This document shows, in pieces, positions 10,739 to 21,141 of a DNA stretch of 64,000 nt. The stretch's first letter is position 1. The number at the start of each line of letters is the position of its first letter. Both the position numbers and the translations under genes were made by a program. The stretch is from Bryum argenteum (taxonomy: Eukaryota > Streptophyta > Bryopsida > Bryales > Bryaceae): assembly GCA_037043015.1 (NCBI GenBank), contig CM073322.1, positions 33,687,364 through 33,751,363 on the forward strand, given 5' to 3'. A model generated the notes under the pieces. That model ran no database searches. It saw nothing but the letters and a program-made list of their open reading frames with translations, and was not told where the DNA came from.

Positions 10739-13174
10739 TCAGGCATCGGCAGATAGTTTCATAATCTTCACATACGCCCTTGAATTGCATAGCTTGAGAG
10801 TTGCTAACTCATCAGGATAACCATGGCAGAGCAGGTCGTTGCAAAATCTGATAATGAGATCGAAGCTCACATGGTCCATGGCATAAGCGTGAGCATAAGC
10901 TTTCAAAGACCCTGATTCGCGTGTTGTCTCAGTGGAGAGAGTATATTTTTGTACAATCTGGTCGGTGGGGCGTTTGAAAATGACACTGAGGGAGAGAGCG
11001 GCACGGAAGACATACAAGTCGGCATTCAACCGTTGCTGCACATGCTTGAGCCGCTTCTCCAGGAATTTGGCCATCTGCTCGGAACGAATGGCCCGGTGCA
11101 CAAGCTGCGGCGTCGAGTTTCGGGACAGATACTCCCACAGAAACATGGGTGCCAATCCGGACCGGGAACAAGCCAGCGTCGTGTCCGGAGTGCCAATGTA
11201 CGCCGGGTAATCGGGAGGCGAGAGCTGGTACTTCGTCTTGCTCATGTAGATCCCGCACGGCACCGGCGTTCCTATCCACTTATGACCACTCATCGAGATG
11301 GAGTGCACAAACGGCAGTCGGAAGTCGAAGTTCGGGCCTCGTTTCGGCATGAGCAGAGCACCAGTGTGTTCATCGACCAGCTTGCTTGCATGAGCCGCCT
11401 CGACGAACGGCATGTATGCTGCCCCCAGTGCCCCGTCCACATGAAACCAAAAGCCATTTCGTGTGATTGTCGTCCCCTCACCTTTGTGCTTAAAACGTAT
11501 ATTCCGCTCGTACATTCCGTGTTTCTGCAAGATGGGGACCAACCGCTCGCCCGCCGCTTCCACATCGTCGTATGCGCCCTTGAACGTGGTGCCGTAGTTG
11601 AAGTTCACCAGGATGGGGTAGCCGAGCTTGGCGAAAAACTCCACCAAGATTGCCAGAGAGTCGATGTTTATGGAGCCGTCCGGGTTCGAGGGCACCGAGT
11701 GCGGCCAGCTCTCTTTAGTCCGGTTCGGCAGCTTCGGACAGGAATTCGGATACAGCAAGCTGCCTTCTTCGTGGAACGTCCGGATGTTGAGCACGGCCAT
11801 GCTTTTCTTAAGCGAGTAGTGCGTGTCTTTAGAGTAGAAGCAAATGGGCGTGAAGCTTCGGAAGTTCGAGTCGTGGCTTGACGATTGTAAAGTGGCTCTC
11901 ACGTACCGTTCCGCTTTGATGTTGTCCGCGAGCATCACCCTGCCTGCCAAGTAGTCCCGCCCGTTCCACATTCCGTAAAGGTTCCCTTCTGACGCTCCCA
12001 TTGATAGCACGTAGCCCCAATACGAGTTTCTGTCGGCGTCATGCGGCCACCTCGCTCTCCACAACGATGCAAAGTAGTCCAGCACTGCCCGCTCCATAAA
12101 CTTACTGTGAGGTTGATATGTTCCTTCACTGAACGCGTCTCCCACGTTGTTGATCTGCAATCAAGTCGGCAATTTGTTACAAAAAATTGAAGGTTAGATG
12201 GTGGATTCTAGAGTAGAAGGTGAGTGGAGGAAGCGAAGACTCTTATAAATTGTATAGCTTATGGTGGTGGCTGAGATTTGACAAACGGAAGCACAAAACT
12301 ACTTTCACTCCACGACTCAAAATGGCCAATCTGGCAAAAAATCAGTTAGTCCTACGATGAGCTGACCATGCAGATTCCATTTGGATTTCTGACTGATTAT
12401 TCTCCACTGTACTAAAGCAAAATCTACATTGCGTATTTTGAAGTAATGCAATGGACACCCGAGCAGTTTCACGATGTTGCATGTGTTCTACACGCATACA
12501 GAAGAGCTTCCAGGGATCACATCAAAGCCTGAAGGAGGAACCTTATGATTTCTAGCTCTAAACTCTATTTGCACACACGATACAGCCATACATCGAGCGG
12601 GAAGCAGTGAAAGCACGAGTACTAGCAAAGGGTTTTTTCTCTTGTCTACGAGCTCTAATGTGATATATATGATCGAGCTCATACTCATGAAGACAGCAAT
12701 GCATGCATTGTTGATTGAGATTATATTGGCATTGATAATTCAAGGATGGAGTAAGCTTACATGCGTGTTGAGATACTGAGAGAAGCTTGCTGCAAAATCC
12801 TGCTCCATATTGACTTGGTAGCCGATGTAATTCTCCTTGGTTTTGGTGAAGTAAGCGTGAGCTAAATCGAGAGCCCTCTGACGTCGCTTCGGTGTGATCG
12901 GTACACCGTCCGACTGCAGCAGACGGAAGGTATCGTACACGTTGACGCCGGAGTCGAAGCCAGGAGTCTGCGGGTAAAGCTGCGCAGGATCGGAAACAGA
13001 CGGGGTGGGCGGCTCTTCCCATCTCTTGCTACAATACTCCTCAAGTTCCCGCACCTGCATCTTGCTCAGAACGCTCCGAGAATTCGACTCGTCCCTTTTG
13101 CACCCACGCACCCCAGCTCCATTACTGTTGCTATGCAGCTGCCCGTCGCCGTTGCAGCTCACAAGCTCCGACAT
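10739..13174 (-). CDS. Group II PLP-dependent decarboxylase (histidine/serine decarboxylase-like)
   Basis: There are two exons, 12761-13174 and 10739-12154, with a 606-bp GT-AG intron that joins YLNTH to INNVGDAF in phase. The product is about 609 residues. The PLP lysine lies in MSGHKWIGTPVPCGIYMSK (Lys near residue 430) and the pyridine-nitrogen aspartate in FHVDGALGAAYMPF. Substrate-domain signatures include YWGYVLSMGASEGNLYG and NFNYGTTFKGAYDD. These place it in the histidine decarboxylase/plant serine decarboxylase branch of fold-type I enzymes, which release CO2 from an amino acid to form an amine. It is about 130 residues longer than angiosperm serine decarboxylases because of an extended N terminus rich in Ser, Asn and Gly. 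Upstream in-frame ATGs at 13264 and 13252 would add up to 30 residues; the ATG at 13174 (MSELVSCNGDG) is chosen conservatively. Substrate is unassigned. Confidence 0.88.
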
Positions 13175-13977
13175 TACTAGCTGTGTCCAGACAGAAGATC
13201 GTACTGTCGTACTAGCCAGCTGCTCATCAAAAGTACGAATCTCAGTACCCATCAAGATCAACATGAACGGACTCGATCAAAGACGGTGTACGTGTATACA
13301 TACAATCATGTACAGAAACAGAGCCACGTGAGTGCACGAATGATTCACGTTTGAACAATGCATGCATGTTCGATCGGCATAGTCATAGACTGACGCGCTT
13401 CACGTTTGCATCAACTGATCGATGTAGAAACCCTTCCGAAGAAGATACACACTATGTCAACTTCCAACATACATGCTAAAGTCAGGCTCTTTGCAGGATG
13501 GAGCAACACGTACCGGCAGCGATGATGACCTTTACAATGGGCAGAGAAAGACTAGGGATATTTGCGCTGTGCAGAGGAGTATGGATGCTTTTATACATGA
13601 GGTGCTCTAGATACTCTGCCTAAGATATCTGATGATTAATAATGGTGTTTCAAGTTCAGAGCCTGCCAGAGTACGTGGTAATACTCACGCACGTTGAACG
13701 TCAGACCTATTCCTTCGCGGTATGCTTTCCACACATGCTCTAGAAGAGTCAACAGCATTCTATATTGAACGCATCATTTTCTTGATTCTCTGAAAGTGCA
13801 ATTATGCGTAGTTGCGGGTTGGACCCTTTGCTTCGAAACCTCCTCCCACTTGTGGGTACCCCTCCTATGGGATCACTGTAAATTAGGGCCGTTTTATACA
13901 AGGGGCCAAGCCATTGATGGGGCCAATTCATGGCCAAATCCTCTCTTGTGATTGGTCTTATTCTTAAAATTGGCCCG

Positions 13978-14389
13978 AGGGGCTTTACATGGGGAGTCAA
14001 GGCCAATTTTCTGAAATTATATTATAATGCGTGGGGGACAAGTTATGACACAACCCACGCTCCAAAAGTTGGGAGATACAATAATGGAAGGCCAATTCAT
14101 GGCCTATAGGCCGTTGCTTGATTTCAATACAAAATCGTTATTTTACTAAAATATTTTAATGTGAACAAATCAAAAGCAGGAATGTAGCTAATAATACGAA
14201 TTGGCCCCATGGGCTTGTTTCTCCTTCTACAAATCGGCCCAAAGGGCTTTACACATGAGAGAATTGGCCCTGACTTTAGTAATTGTTTAATGTGTTCTCC
14301 AAGTGGCCCATGGAGCCAATTGAGTTCAAAATGTGAGTGAATTGGCTTGGAGATTTGTTGGCCTTGACTCCCCATGTAAAGCGTCCCTT
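13978..14389. repeat. Inverted repeat in a GGCCAATT-rich tract
   Basis: The left arm (about 13978-14003) and the reverse complement of the right arm (about 14359-14389) share GCTTTACATGGGGAGTCAAG followed by GCCAA, with about 355 bp between them. Many GGCCAATT/AATTGGCC words occur within and around the arms (13915-14350). This looks like a MITE relic or hairpin-forming repeat; the outer ends were not resolved. Confidence 0.5.
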
Positions 14390-15037
14390 AGTGTTATGAG
14401 CATTTCTCGGGGGCAAGGGAGGGGGAGGGGTAAAGAGCCCCTAACATATTTAGTGTTTGAGCTTAAAATGCCAAGGAGTGGGCTTCTGAAGTAATCTGGG
14501 GCCGTAGGGTCCATTTCTGAATTCAAATTTATCAAATAAGATTGTTTGGGGGTCAAAATGAAAAATTCCAGGGATTGTGAAGGGGCTGATGGGGCTCGGA
14601 GGAACGCTGGTAGCACTCACTTAAGGGTGCCCCCTCCCATGCGCTACACACGAAGCACCCTTTGCTTTAAGGTGAAATGGGACTGCCACTAGATTAGGGA
14701 CGAATTGTTACTAGAGCTAGAAAGCAGGAGGATTGTTTCAGTTAATGAGCAAAAGGAATGCAAGAAACCAATCTACGCAAGAAATCGTAAGCCATAGGAG
14801 AGGCTCATTTGGGCCAATTTGGCTTTTATTAGTCTCTGATTTACTATTTTTAGCTCGCATGAAGTTCAAATCTTTTGTAGTTTGTAGAGTATTTCCATAT
14901 CTTTCCGAAAAGTCATCTCATGCTCCATAATTTCTCATATCTAGGAGATAGTTGCAGTCAAATTTTAAAAACACTAATTGAAATATGTCCAAAACTACCT
15001 AAACTTTCACCAACAATAGAGATTTTACTTTCATTGA

Positions 15038-15086
<49 letters not shown>

Positions 15087-15328
15087 GATACATCTAAACA
15101 AGGTCTTAAGAGACTAGTTACCCATCCTAAAACAAGAGCAAAAACTTCTTCTCCAACTTTGATCATTATAATCTCACAATTGGTAAAAAAAATTGAATTT
15201 GAGATTCAATATAAATATACACATACAAGTTAGGTACTAGATCCTATGGTTACATACCTAAATGTACGCCAAAATTTGAAAGTTTTCACCTTGCATCTTT
15301 CCGGCAATTTTGAGACTTTCTGACAATC

Positions 15329-15570
15329 TTAACCCTTAAACGTCATATGATTTCCTGATACCACACCCAAAATCTCTTTTAAACTCCATTTTTAGCATTA
15401 TTCTATTTTTAATTTTCTTGAGCTCTATTCTAAGAAAGTATAGATCTCTTTAAGGTGCTCAATTTGGAATTCTAAAAATTCCATTTGGTATAATGGAGTG
15501 TAAGTTATGAGCAAGATTCTCTCAAAAAAAAACCCAACCCCTCGGGCTGGGTCTGACGTTTAAGGGTTAA
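15329..15570. mobile_element. TTAA-flanked MITE, copy 1
   Basis: The element is bounded by TTAA at both ends (15329-15332 and 15567-15570). Immediately inside are perfect 13-bp terminal inverted repeats, CCCTTAAACGTCA. The body is 234 bp, AT-rich and without an open frame. The subterminal CCCCTCGGGCT near the right end also occurs in copy 2. A palindromic TTAA target with ends starting CCC is the piggyBac arrangement. A TA duplication (Tc1/mariner) with TIR ACCCTTAAACGTCA fits equally well. Confidence 0.75.
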
Positions 15571-15953
15571 GGTTGGGCCACTTCAGGGATTAATTTCTAA
15601 AGATAATACCGCCCATCATTGTTCCTACTTGTACAATACTTCTCTTTACTATTTTATGCACAATAAATGAATGACTTCCGACACTTTTAAACAACATAAT
15701 TGGTTCAATCTTTTCAATCTACAGTTCTCAAGTTGATGAAGAATATGTTGCAGAATCATCGATCTAAAGCATGTGCCGTACTAATGTGGTGGCCACATTG
15801 CTTCCTGTAGCAGCGTTTGGACTGCCCGCGAGTCAAAATCACAGCCTCTCATACTGTATTTAGCCTTTGCAATTGCAGTTTCGAGCTGGCATTTTCCATC
15901 TCCTTTCGCAAATTGTGCTTGACTATGTATTTATATTTTCAAATAATCAACTA

Positions 15954-16055
15954 CTTCCTCTGTCCCAGTGTAACTGTCTAGTAGGTTCTCTCAACTTTTT
16001 CTCTCGATGTAGATTTGAGAGAATCTACTGAACAATTCTAATGGGACAGAGGGAG
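15954..16055. mobile_element. Stowaway-like MITE
   Basis: This 102-bp element is flanked by TA on both sides (15952-15953 and 16056-16057). The left terminal repeat is CTTCCTCTGTCCCA and the right, on the other strand, CTCCCTCTGTCCCA. Both match the Stowaway consensus CTCCCTCCGTCCC of plant Tc1/mariner-derived MITEs. The interior is palindromic (an AGATTTGAGAGAATCTACT-type core) and would fold into a long hairpin. Confidence 0.85.
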
Positions 16056-16375
16056 TACAAAAGTGTACTTGAATTTTGTTGTCACTTAGCACTAGATATG
16101 AAATGATAATGGTTGGAGGCATACATAATTAGCGCAGAGCAGCGTGTTTGGCCCCAGCATCAATGCCCAGGGGACGTTCTAAACTTCCCCGATCCTCACC
16201 ATATTTGTCACCAAAATCTTCCAAAGGCAGTGTCGAGTCGGAAATAAAAGGCATTGGGCCAAGAATCTAAGATCAACAATATTTCACACATGAATAATAT
16301 GACAGAGCCCTTCTAAAATGATATTATTCTTGTTAATAAACTCAATGAGAAAAAAGTTATGGTTTTGAATGCATC

Positions 16376-16744
16376 TTAACCCTTAAACGCCCATGGGGTC
16401 TAAAACGGGCAGCCCAAAATTGGATCACAACATCTTTTGGACTTGGGCATCATGAATAGTGCACTTTTTGAACTTGGGCATCATGAATGGACCAATCAAT
16501 GATGAGCTTGCAACCTCCTACAAGGTTATGTACAACCCCAACCTACCTACCACAATCCTTTCAATGCACAAAATCATTCATACAAATTGTGATTTGAATT
16601 GTAATATTTCACTTTTGAATGCATCATAAGAAGGTGACCATTTTGACATTAAAATATAAGTGAAAAGTTGAGTACACTGAGAGCTAAAGGGAAGATTTTG
16701 TTGGAATCAAGCCCCTCGGGCTTGCTTGGGCGTTTAAGGGTTAA
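16376..16744. mobile_element. TTAA-flanked MITE, copy 2
   Basis: TTAA lies at 16376-16379 and 16741-16744, with 14-bp perfect terminal inverted repeats CCCTTAAACGCCCA inside. The body is 361 bp and non-coding. It shares the outermost TIR bases and the subterminal CCCCTCGGGCT with the copy 1 kb upstream, so the two belong to one family. Confidence 0.75.
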
Positions 16745-17804
16745 TGAGGAGATTCTAGAAAGCAATTTTTGATTTCTGAACCCTTCAATTAAAGAAATGG
16801 CATATTTTCCTATGCGAACCCGCGGTTCTCATGGTGAACAAGTCATACACTTGCGGCCAACCCAATTTGAATGTTCTTCGGAGGGTTTTTTACCGACTTG
16901 GAGTTGAAACCCTTAACTGCTCAAATCAAGGATCGATCTCCTGTCGAATGCACCTCTTAAGATACATTGGACCTGTTTTTAGTCATGTCATCTGGACATT
17001 CTTTTTGGAGGATTTTAATGTCGGCAAATTAGTTGAATATGAAATTCTCGAGTGCTCATATTGAGGATCGACCTCGTCCTATTGAATGCACCTCTTAGAT
17101 ACATTGAAGCTACAATAAATGGATTTTTATTTATTTCATTGAATATTCTATGGCGGTATTTTGAATTAGCTTTGACTTAGAAACTGAAATTCTTAAGTGC
17201 TCAAATTAAGGATCCGCCACCTCGTGAATGCATCTCTTCCAAATTCCGTCGAACCCACTTTGATTCCTGTCACTTGAATATTCTTTGGAGGTTTTTTGAA
17301 CTGTGGAATTGAAATTCTGAAGTGCTTCATATGAAGATCAATCACCTCCTCAATGCATCTCTTGGACATGCAATGAGATGCACTGAGGCTAAATTGATTC
17401 ATGTCATTTGGATGTCCTTCATAGCTGTGATCTTGGAAGGGCATTGAGGCTAAATTGATTCATGTCATTTGAATGTTCTTTATAGCTGTGATTTTGGAAT
17501 TGAAATTCAGATTAACCCCTAAACCCAATGTGGGCTTTTGCAATTTCAGGCAGCGTGAATAAAGGGGTTTAACATCATATTCTGGAGGGTATTTCCTATA
17601 CTACACCCTAAACAGGGTATAGGAATTTCTGAAGGGTGTTCCCCTATGCTACAAGGTATATGGCCAAAAGCGCATGTTCCATATTTCTGCCTTTACTGTG
17701 ATATGAATGTCAAGTCAAAACATGGCACGATTTACAAATCTTGAACTTCTCGAGTGATTGAATAGAGAACGTGACCTGTAATTACAAGGAAAGATACGGT
17801 ACAA

Positions 17805-20800
17805 CTACTCTTCCAATGCCATTTTGTGGACACGGACACAAGTAGTACTACAATACCGGTAAGAATATCTAGTGAAAGGCACCTTTCCTGCCAAAGATGC
17901 TTCACAGCATGAGCAGACGTCACGGGAAGCTGAAGAAGTGGAGCCAGAGCTCGCACTCGTTGAATCAGCAGGCTTCTGGTTCGCGCCAGCGAGGGCTCGT
18001 AATCTGAACTCGGCGGCTGCCGCTCTTGTTTCTCTCTCCTGTGCTTGCGCCTTAACCATTGCCTGAAACCAGATAACGTTAATACTAAGATATTTTGCTT
18101 ACAAAAAGTACATGGCTCGAGCACAGGACATACCTCTTGATACTCTTTTGACTTCGGATCTAATAATCCTTTCGAGTTTTTGAACATATCATTCACGCGG
18201 TTCTTGTCATAGCGAACACTGGCGGCTACTGCTTTAGCTGCCTCCTCTGCTGCCTTCGCCTCCGCTTGTTGCTGTACACAAGAGCAAAACTCATTAAACA
18301 CCACAATGCGGAGAGCGACAAAAAGTAAGACCCACTACTGATGTTTCCAGTGAGACTCAAAGGTAATTACACCACACACTATTCACCTCGCCAGATATAT
18401 AAAAGTTGACAATCTCTATCAATGGTCTCTTCAAACGATTCAGAGTTGTATGCAGGATCTCGCCGTAAAAAAGGATTCGACAGGTGGAAGTAAATAACCG
18501 ACATAATATCAAACGATGGGTGGACAAAGTTAAACCTGCTTGGCTTTTTCTTCTGCCTTTCTGAGCTTCTTACGCTCTTTATCTTTCGCTTTTCTCTTCG
18601 CATCTTTCTCTGCCTGGAACAATTTTAAAAGACAAGCCTACAGTCAGTAGAATGCCAAAATGTATGATCTTGGAACGGTTTGCACTAACATAAGCATTGA
18701 GGTTCGGGGCAGCTTTGGATAGAAGTGCACGGTTGCAGAAATATAGTGTAATCACCTACCTGCTTTGCAAGTTGTGCTGCTTCTAGTTCATCTGTTAAAG
18801 GACTTGGAACACTAGCTGCCTGCCAATCCCACTTGCTAGGATGTTGAGACATGAACCGACGGAAGATATTGCGAGTCTCCTTGTCCTTAGCAAGTGTATA
18901 TGGAGTTCTGCCAGCTTTATCTTTCGAGCACGGATCAGCGTCCTCCTCTAAGAGTTTACGAACGCTGTCAGTATCTCCTGCCTTGGCTGCTATATGAAGA
19001 GGAGAAAATCCCAAGTCTTCTTCCAAACTTGCTGGTTTGTCTGCTGCTAAGGATTCCTCCACTTGAAGCGACTTCGCCTTCTTCTTGTCAACAGACTTTC
19101 CTGCTTGCGGTGGATCCTCCCCTCGAAGCGCAGGAGTTCCTGTAGTCACAGAAAGAGTGTTCGAGTCTAGTTTCTGGAACAAACTGAGAATGTAACTAAC
19201 TCGCTTAGCTTCTTTCATAGTAGGTCTACGTGTGGTGAACGGTATCTTTCGTATTCTCCGATCGTTTCGGTCTAGTACCGCATTCTCTCCTCCAAACACG
19301 GTTTGTGCATTGCTCGAAGGAGCGTACACGAAAACATGGGATGCTGCTTGCAAGTGCTCACTCCACGAAGTGAGAAGCCCTCTAATATCCTGGCAGATTG
19401 TTTCAGTGCGAGTATGTTAATAAAACCGTCGTAGCCACAACGGGCAGCCACAACACCTGCATCGACTCCAAGAAGTGACTGGAATAAGAGGTGATGAACA
19501 GACCTTCTGAAGCGCTTGCTCATTGTATCGACGAAGAGAAGCTCCGGCTGACTGAGGAGCTCTCCCACTAGCATCTTTCGCGGACTGTCGACCACCTGCT
19601 TTGGCCCTCACCACATACCTGCATTAGCCCCGCTGGTTCAAACCCCTAGCCTCAAACATTTTGCAGCAACAAAACTGGGCGTTGCACCTATTTAAGTTCA
19701 CCCCTACTAGTCGGAGTACGAGATGCATACCTGTGGTAGGTTTGATGAGCACATACAGAACCGTCTTGAGCATTGACCACTAAACCAGCAAAATGACCAC
19801 CAGCTGCCAAGAGTATAACCCACGTAGACTTCTTGTCTCGAGCGGTCAAAGCTCTCAGGCGTCGCAGAACCTCTTCTTCGGTTAAATACATACTACCTGC
19901 AGCGGAATCGTCGAGTACATGACCTTTCTCTCCGGGTAAGACTTCCTTGTCTGCAGCAAGTAAGCAGCGCCAAATGCTCATGATATCATCAGACTCATTT
20001 ATCTTGATATACAACTGATTGCTTCGATGTCCAAATGCTTTACTATCCTCTGCCTCTGTCTCAGTGTCCGAGCCCGAAATGCTCGAGACATCGTCATCAT
20101 CACCCTGCGCTACCTGCTCAAACTCGTCCTCGTTCAACGTTTCTTTGCCAGCAAGCTTCCGCTTCACCTGCATGACATGTCCATCGTTCGCTCATGAATA
20201 ATGACCCCCGCTTACTTCCGATTGACCAATTACCATCACCGAAAGTTCAAGAGATTCTAGAATTATCTGGCTTCACCTAATCGTAATGGATTCACCAATC
20301 ATTACGATAATCTGTAAGGTACTTCAATTGGTAACCTCTAAATACGACATTCAACAGCCTGACATTCATGGAAATGCAGATGAACCCTTGACTTAACGAG
20401 TTAGCTGTGGAATTCCCATTCGTTGACGCGCAAGGAGCAGAATCCGAGGAGCGCATTATAAATCTTTCAAACTCCAAGTTGAGTTCGGCCAGCAAGAAGC
20501 CGAAGTATCATGTTCAGATTCAACCCTAATCTGGACGTTGCTTCAGAAATGCCAAATTGGGGTAACGAGGTGCTGTTCACAATCTCCGCAGCAAGAGCGA
20601 ATTGAAGGAAACAGATGCGGGAAGAGCAATAGCTTACATTGAACTTGTGAAAGTCTGATTTGAAGTGGGACCGCTGTTCCTCAAGAGATTGGAATACAGC
20701 ATGACAACCATGACAATTCCAGCTCTGCAACAAAGGCTCGTCGGTCGAAGCTGGAGCAACCCCTGCCTCGTTCACGATCGGCAGCGATGGCTGGGCGGTA

Positions 20801-20955
20801 TCCTGAAGCTGCAAGCCCTGAAGCCCTAACCCTACATTGGAAGAAGAAGGGGGAGGGAGCCTGGCCACAGCTTGGTTTCGATGCGTGAAGAGAAGAGCAT
20901 CGTCGAAAAACCCCGGGGGCGCCGAGAAGAGAGTAGGCACTTCGGATGGCGCCAT
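17805..20955 (-). CDS. Vms1/ANKZF1-type peptidyl-tRNA hydrolase of ribosome quality control
   Basis: Seven exons join in phase to 657 residues: 20638-20955, 19731-20167, 19504-19618, 18760-19389, 18536-18613, 18134-18271 and 17805-18062. The order matches the family: an N-terminal C2H2 finger (CHGCHAVFQSLEEQRSHFKS); the VLRF1 catalytic domain (VILLAAGGHFAGLV, HQTYHRYVVRAKAGGRQS, GASLRRYNEQAL) with the Gln expected for release activity; ankyrin repeats (GFSPLHIAAKAGDTDSVRKL); a charged coiled coil (exon 5, Lys/Glu/Arg-rich); a perfect VCP-interacting motif RETRAAAAEFR (consensus R-x5-AA-x2-R); and a C-terminal treble-clef-like zinc site (CSCCEASLAGKVPF, YRYCSTTC). Vms1/ANKZF1 cuts peptidyl-tRNA on stalled 60S subunits and recruits Cdc48/p97. 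All modules are intact, so the protein is predicted functional. Confidence 0.95.
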
Positions 20956-21074
20956 AGCTGTGAGGTGACGAAGGTCACACTACTACAACAGAGGAATCAC
21001 CATGGGCAGCTCCAATTCTCAAACAAAAGCGCCAGAGCCGGGATCACTCACAGTCGAAGGTGATTGTGAGGTGG

Positions 21075-21076
<2 letters not shown>

Positions 21077-21138
<62 letters not shown>
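21077..21138. repeat. (TA)n microsatellite
   Basis: An uninterrupted run of about 31 TA dinucleotides lies roughly 120 bp upstream of the Vms1-type gene's start codon, in its promoter or 5' UTR. It is likely length-polymorphic. Confidence 0.95.

Positions 21139-21141
<3 letters not shown>

Larger units (their letters stand above)
13265..17804. other. AT-rich intergenic region rich in small transposon relics
   Basis: No gene is recognised. The interval holds an inverted repeat in a GGCCAATT-rich tract (13978-14389), a ~46-bp T run (about 15040-15085), two TTAA-flanked MITEs (15329-15570 and 16376-16744) and a Stowaway-like MITE (15954-16055). Around 17400-17480 there is a local direct repeat built on TTGAGGCTAAATTGATTCAT. 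Confidence 0.6.

Noticed and set aside
10949..11881. 310-codon plus-strand open frame opposite the decarboxylase
   Set aside because: It is antisense to a long GC-rich coding exon with catalytic motifs in the opposite strand. No family resemblance.
17512..17572. Possible third TTAA MITE (TTAACCCCTAAACCC … AAAGGGGTTTAAC)
   Set aside because: The ends do not pair well and the interval is only about 60 bp. It could be a remnant but was not called.
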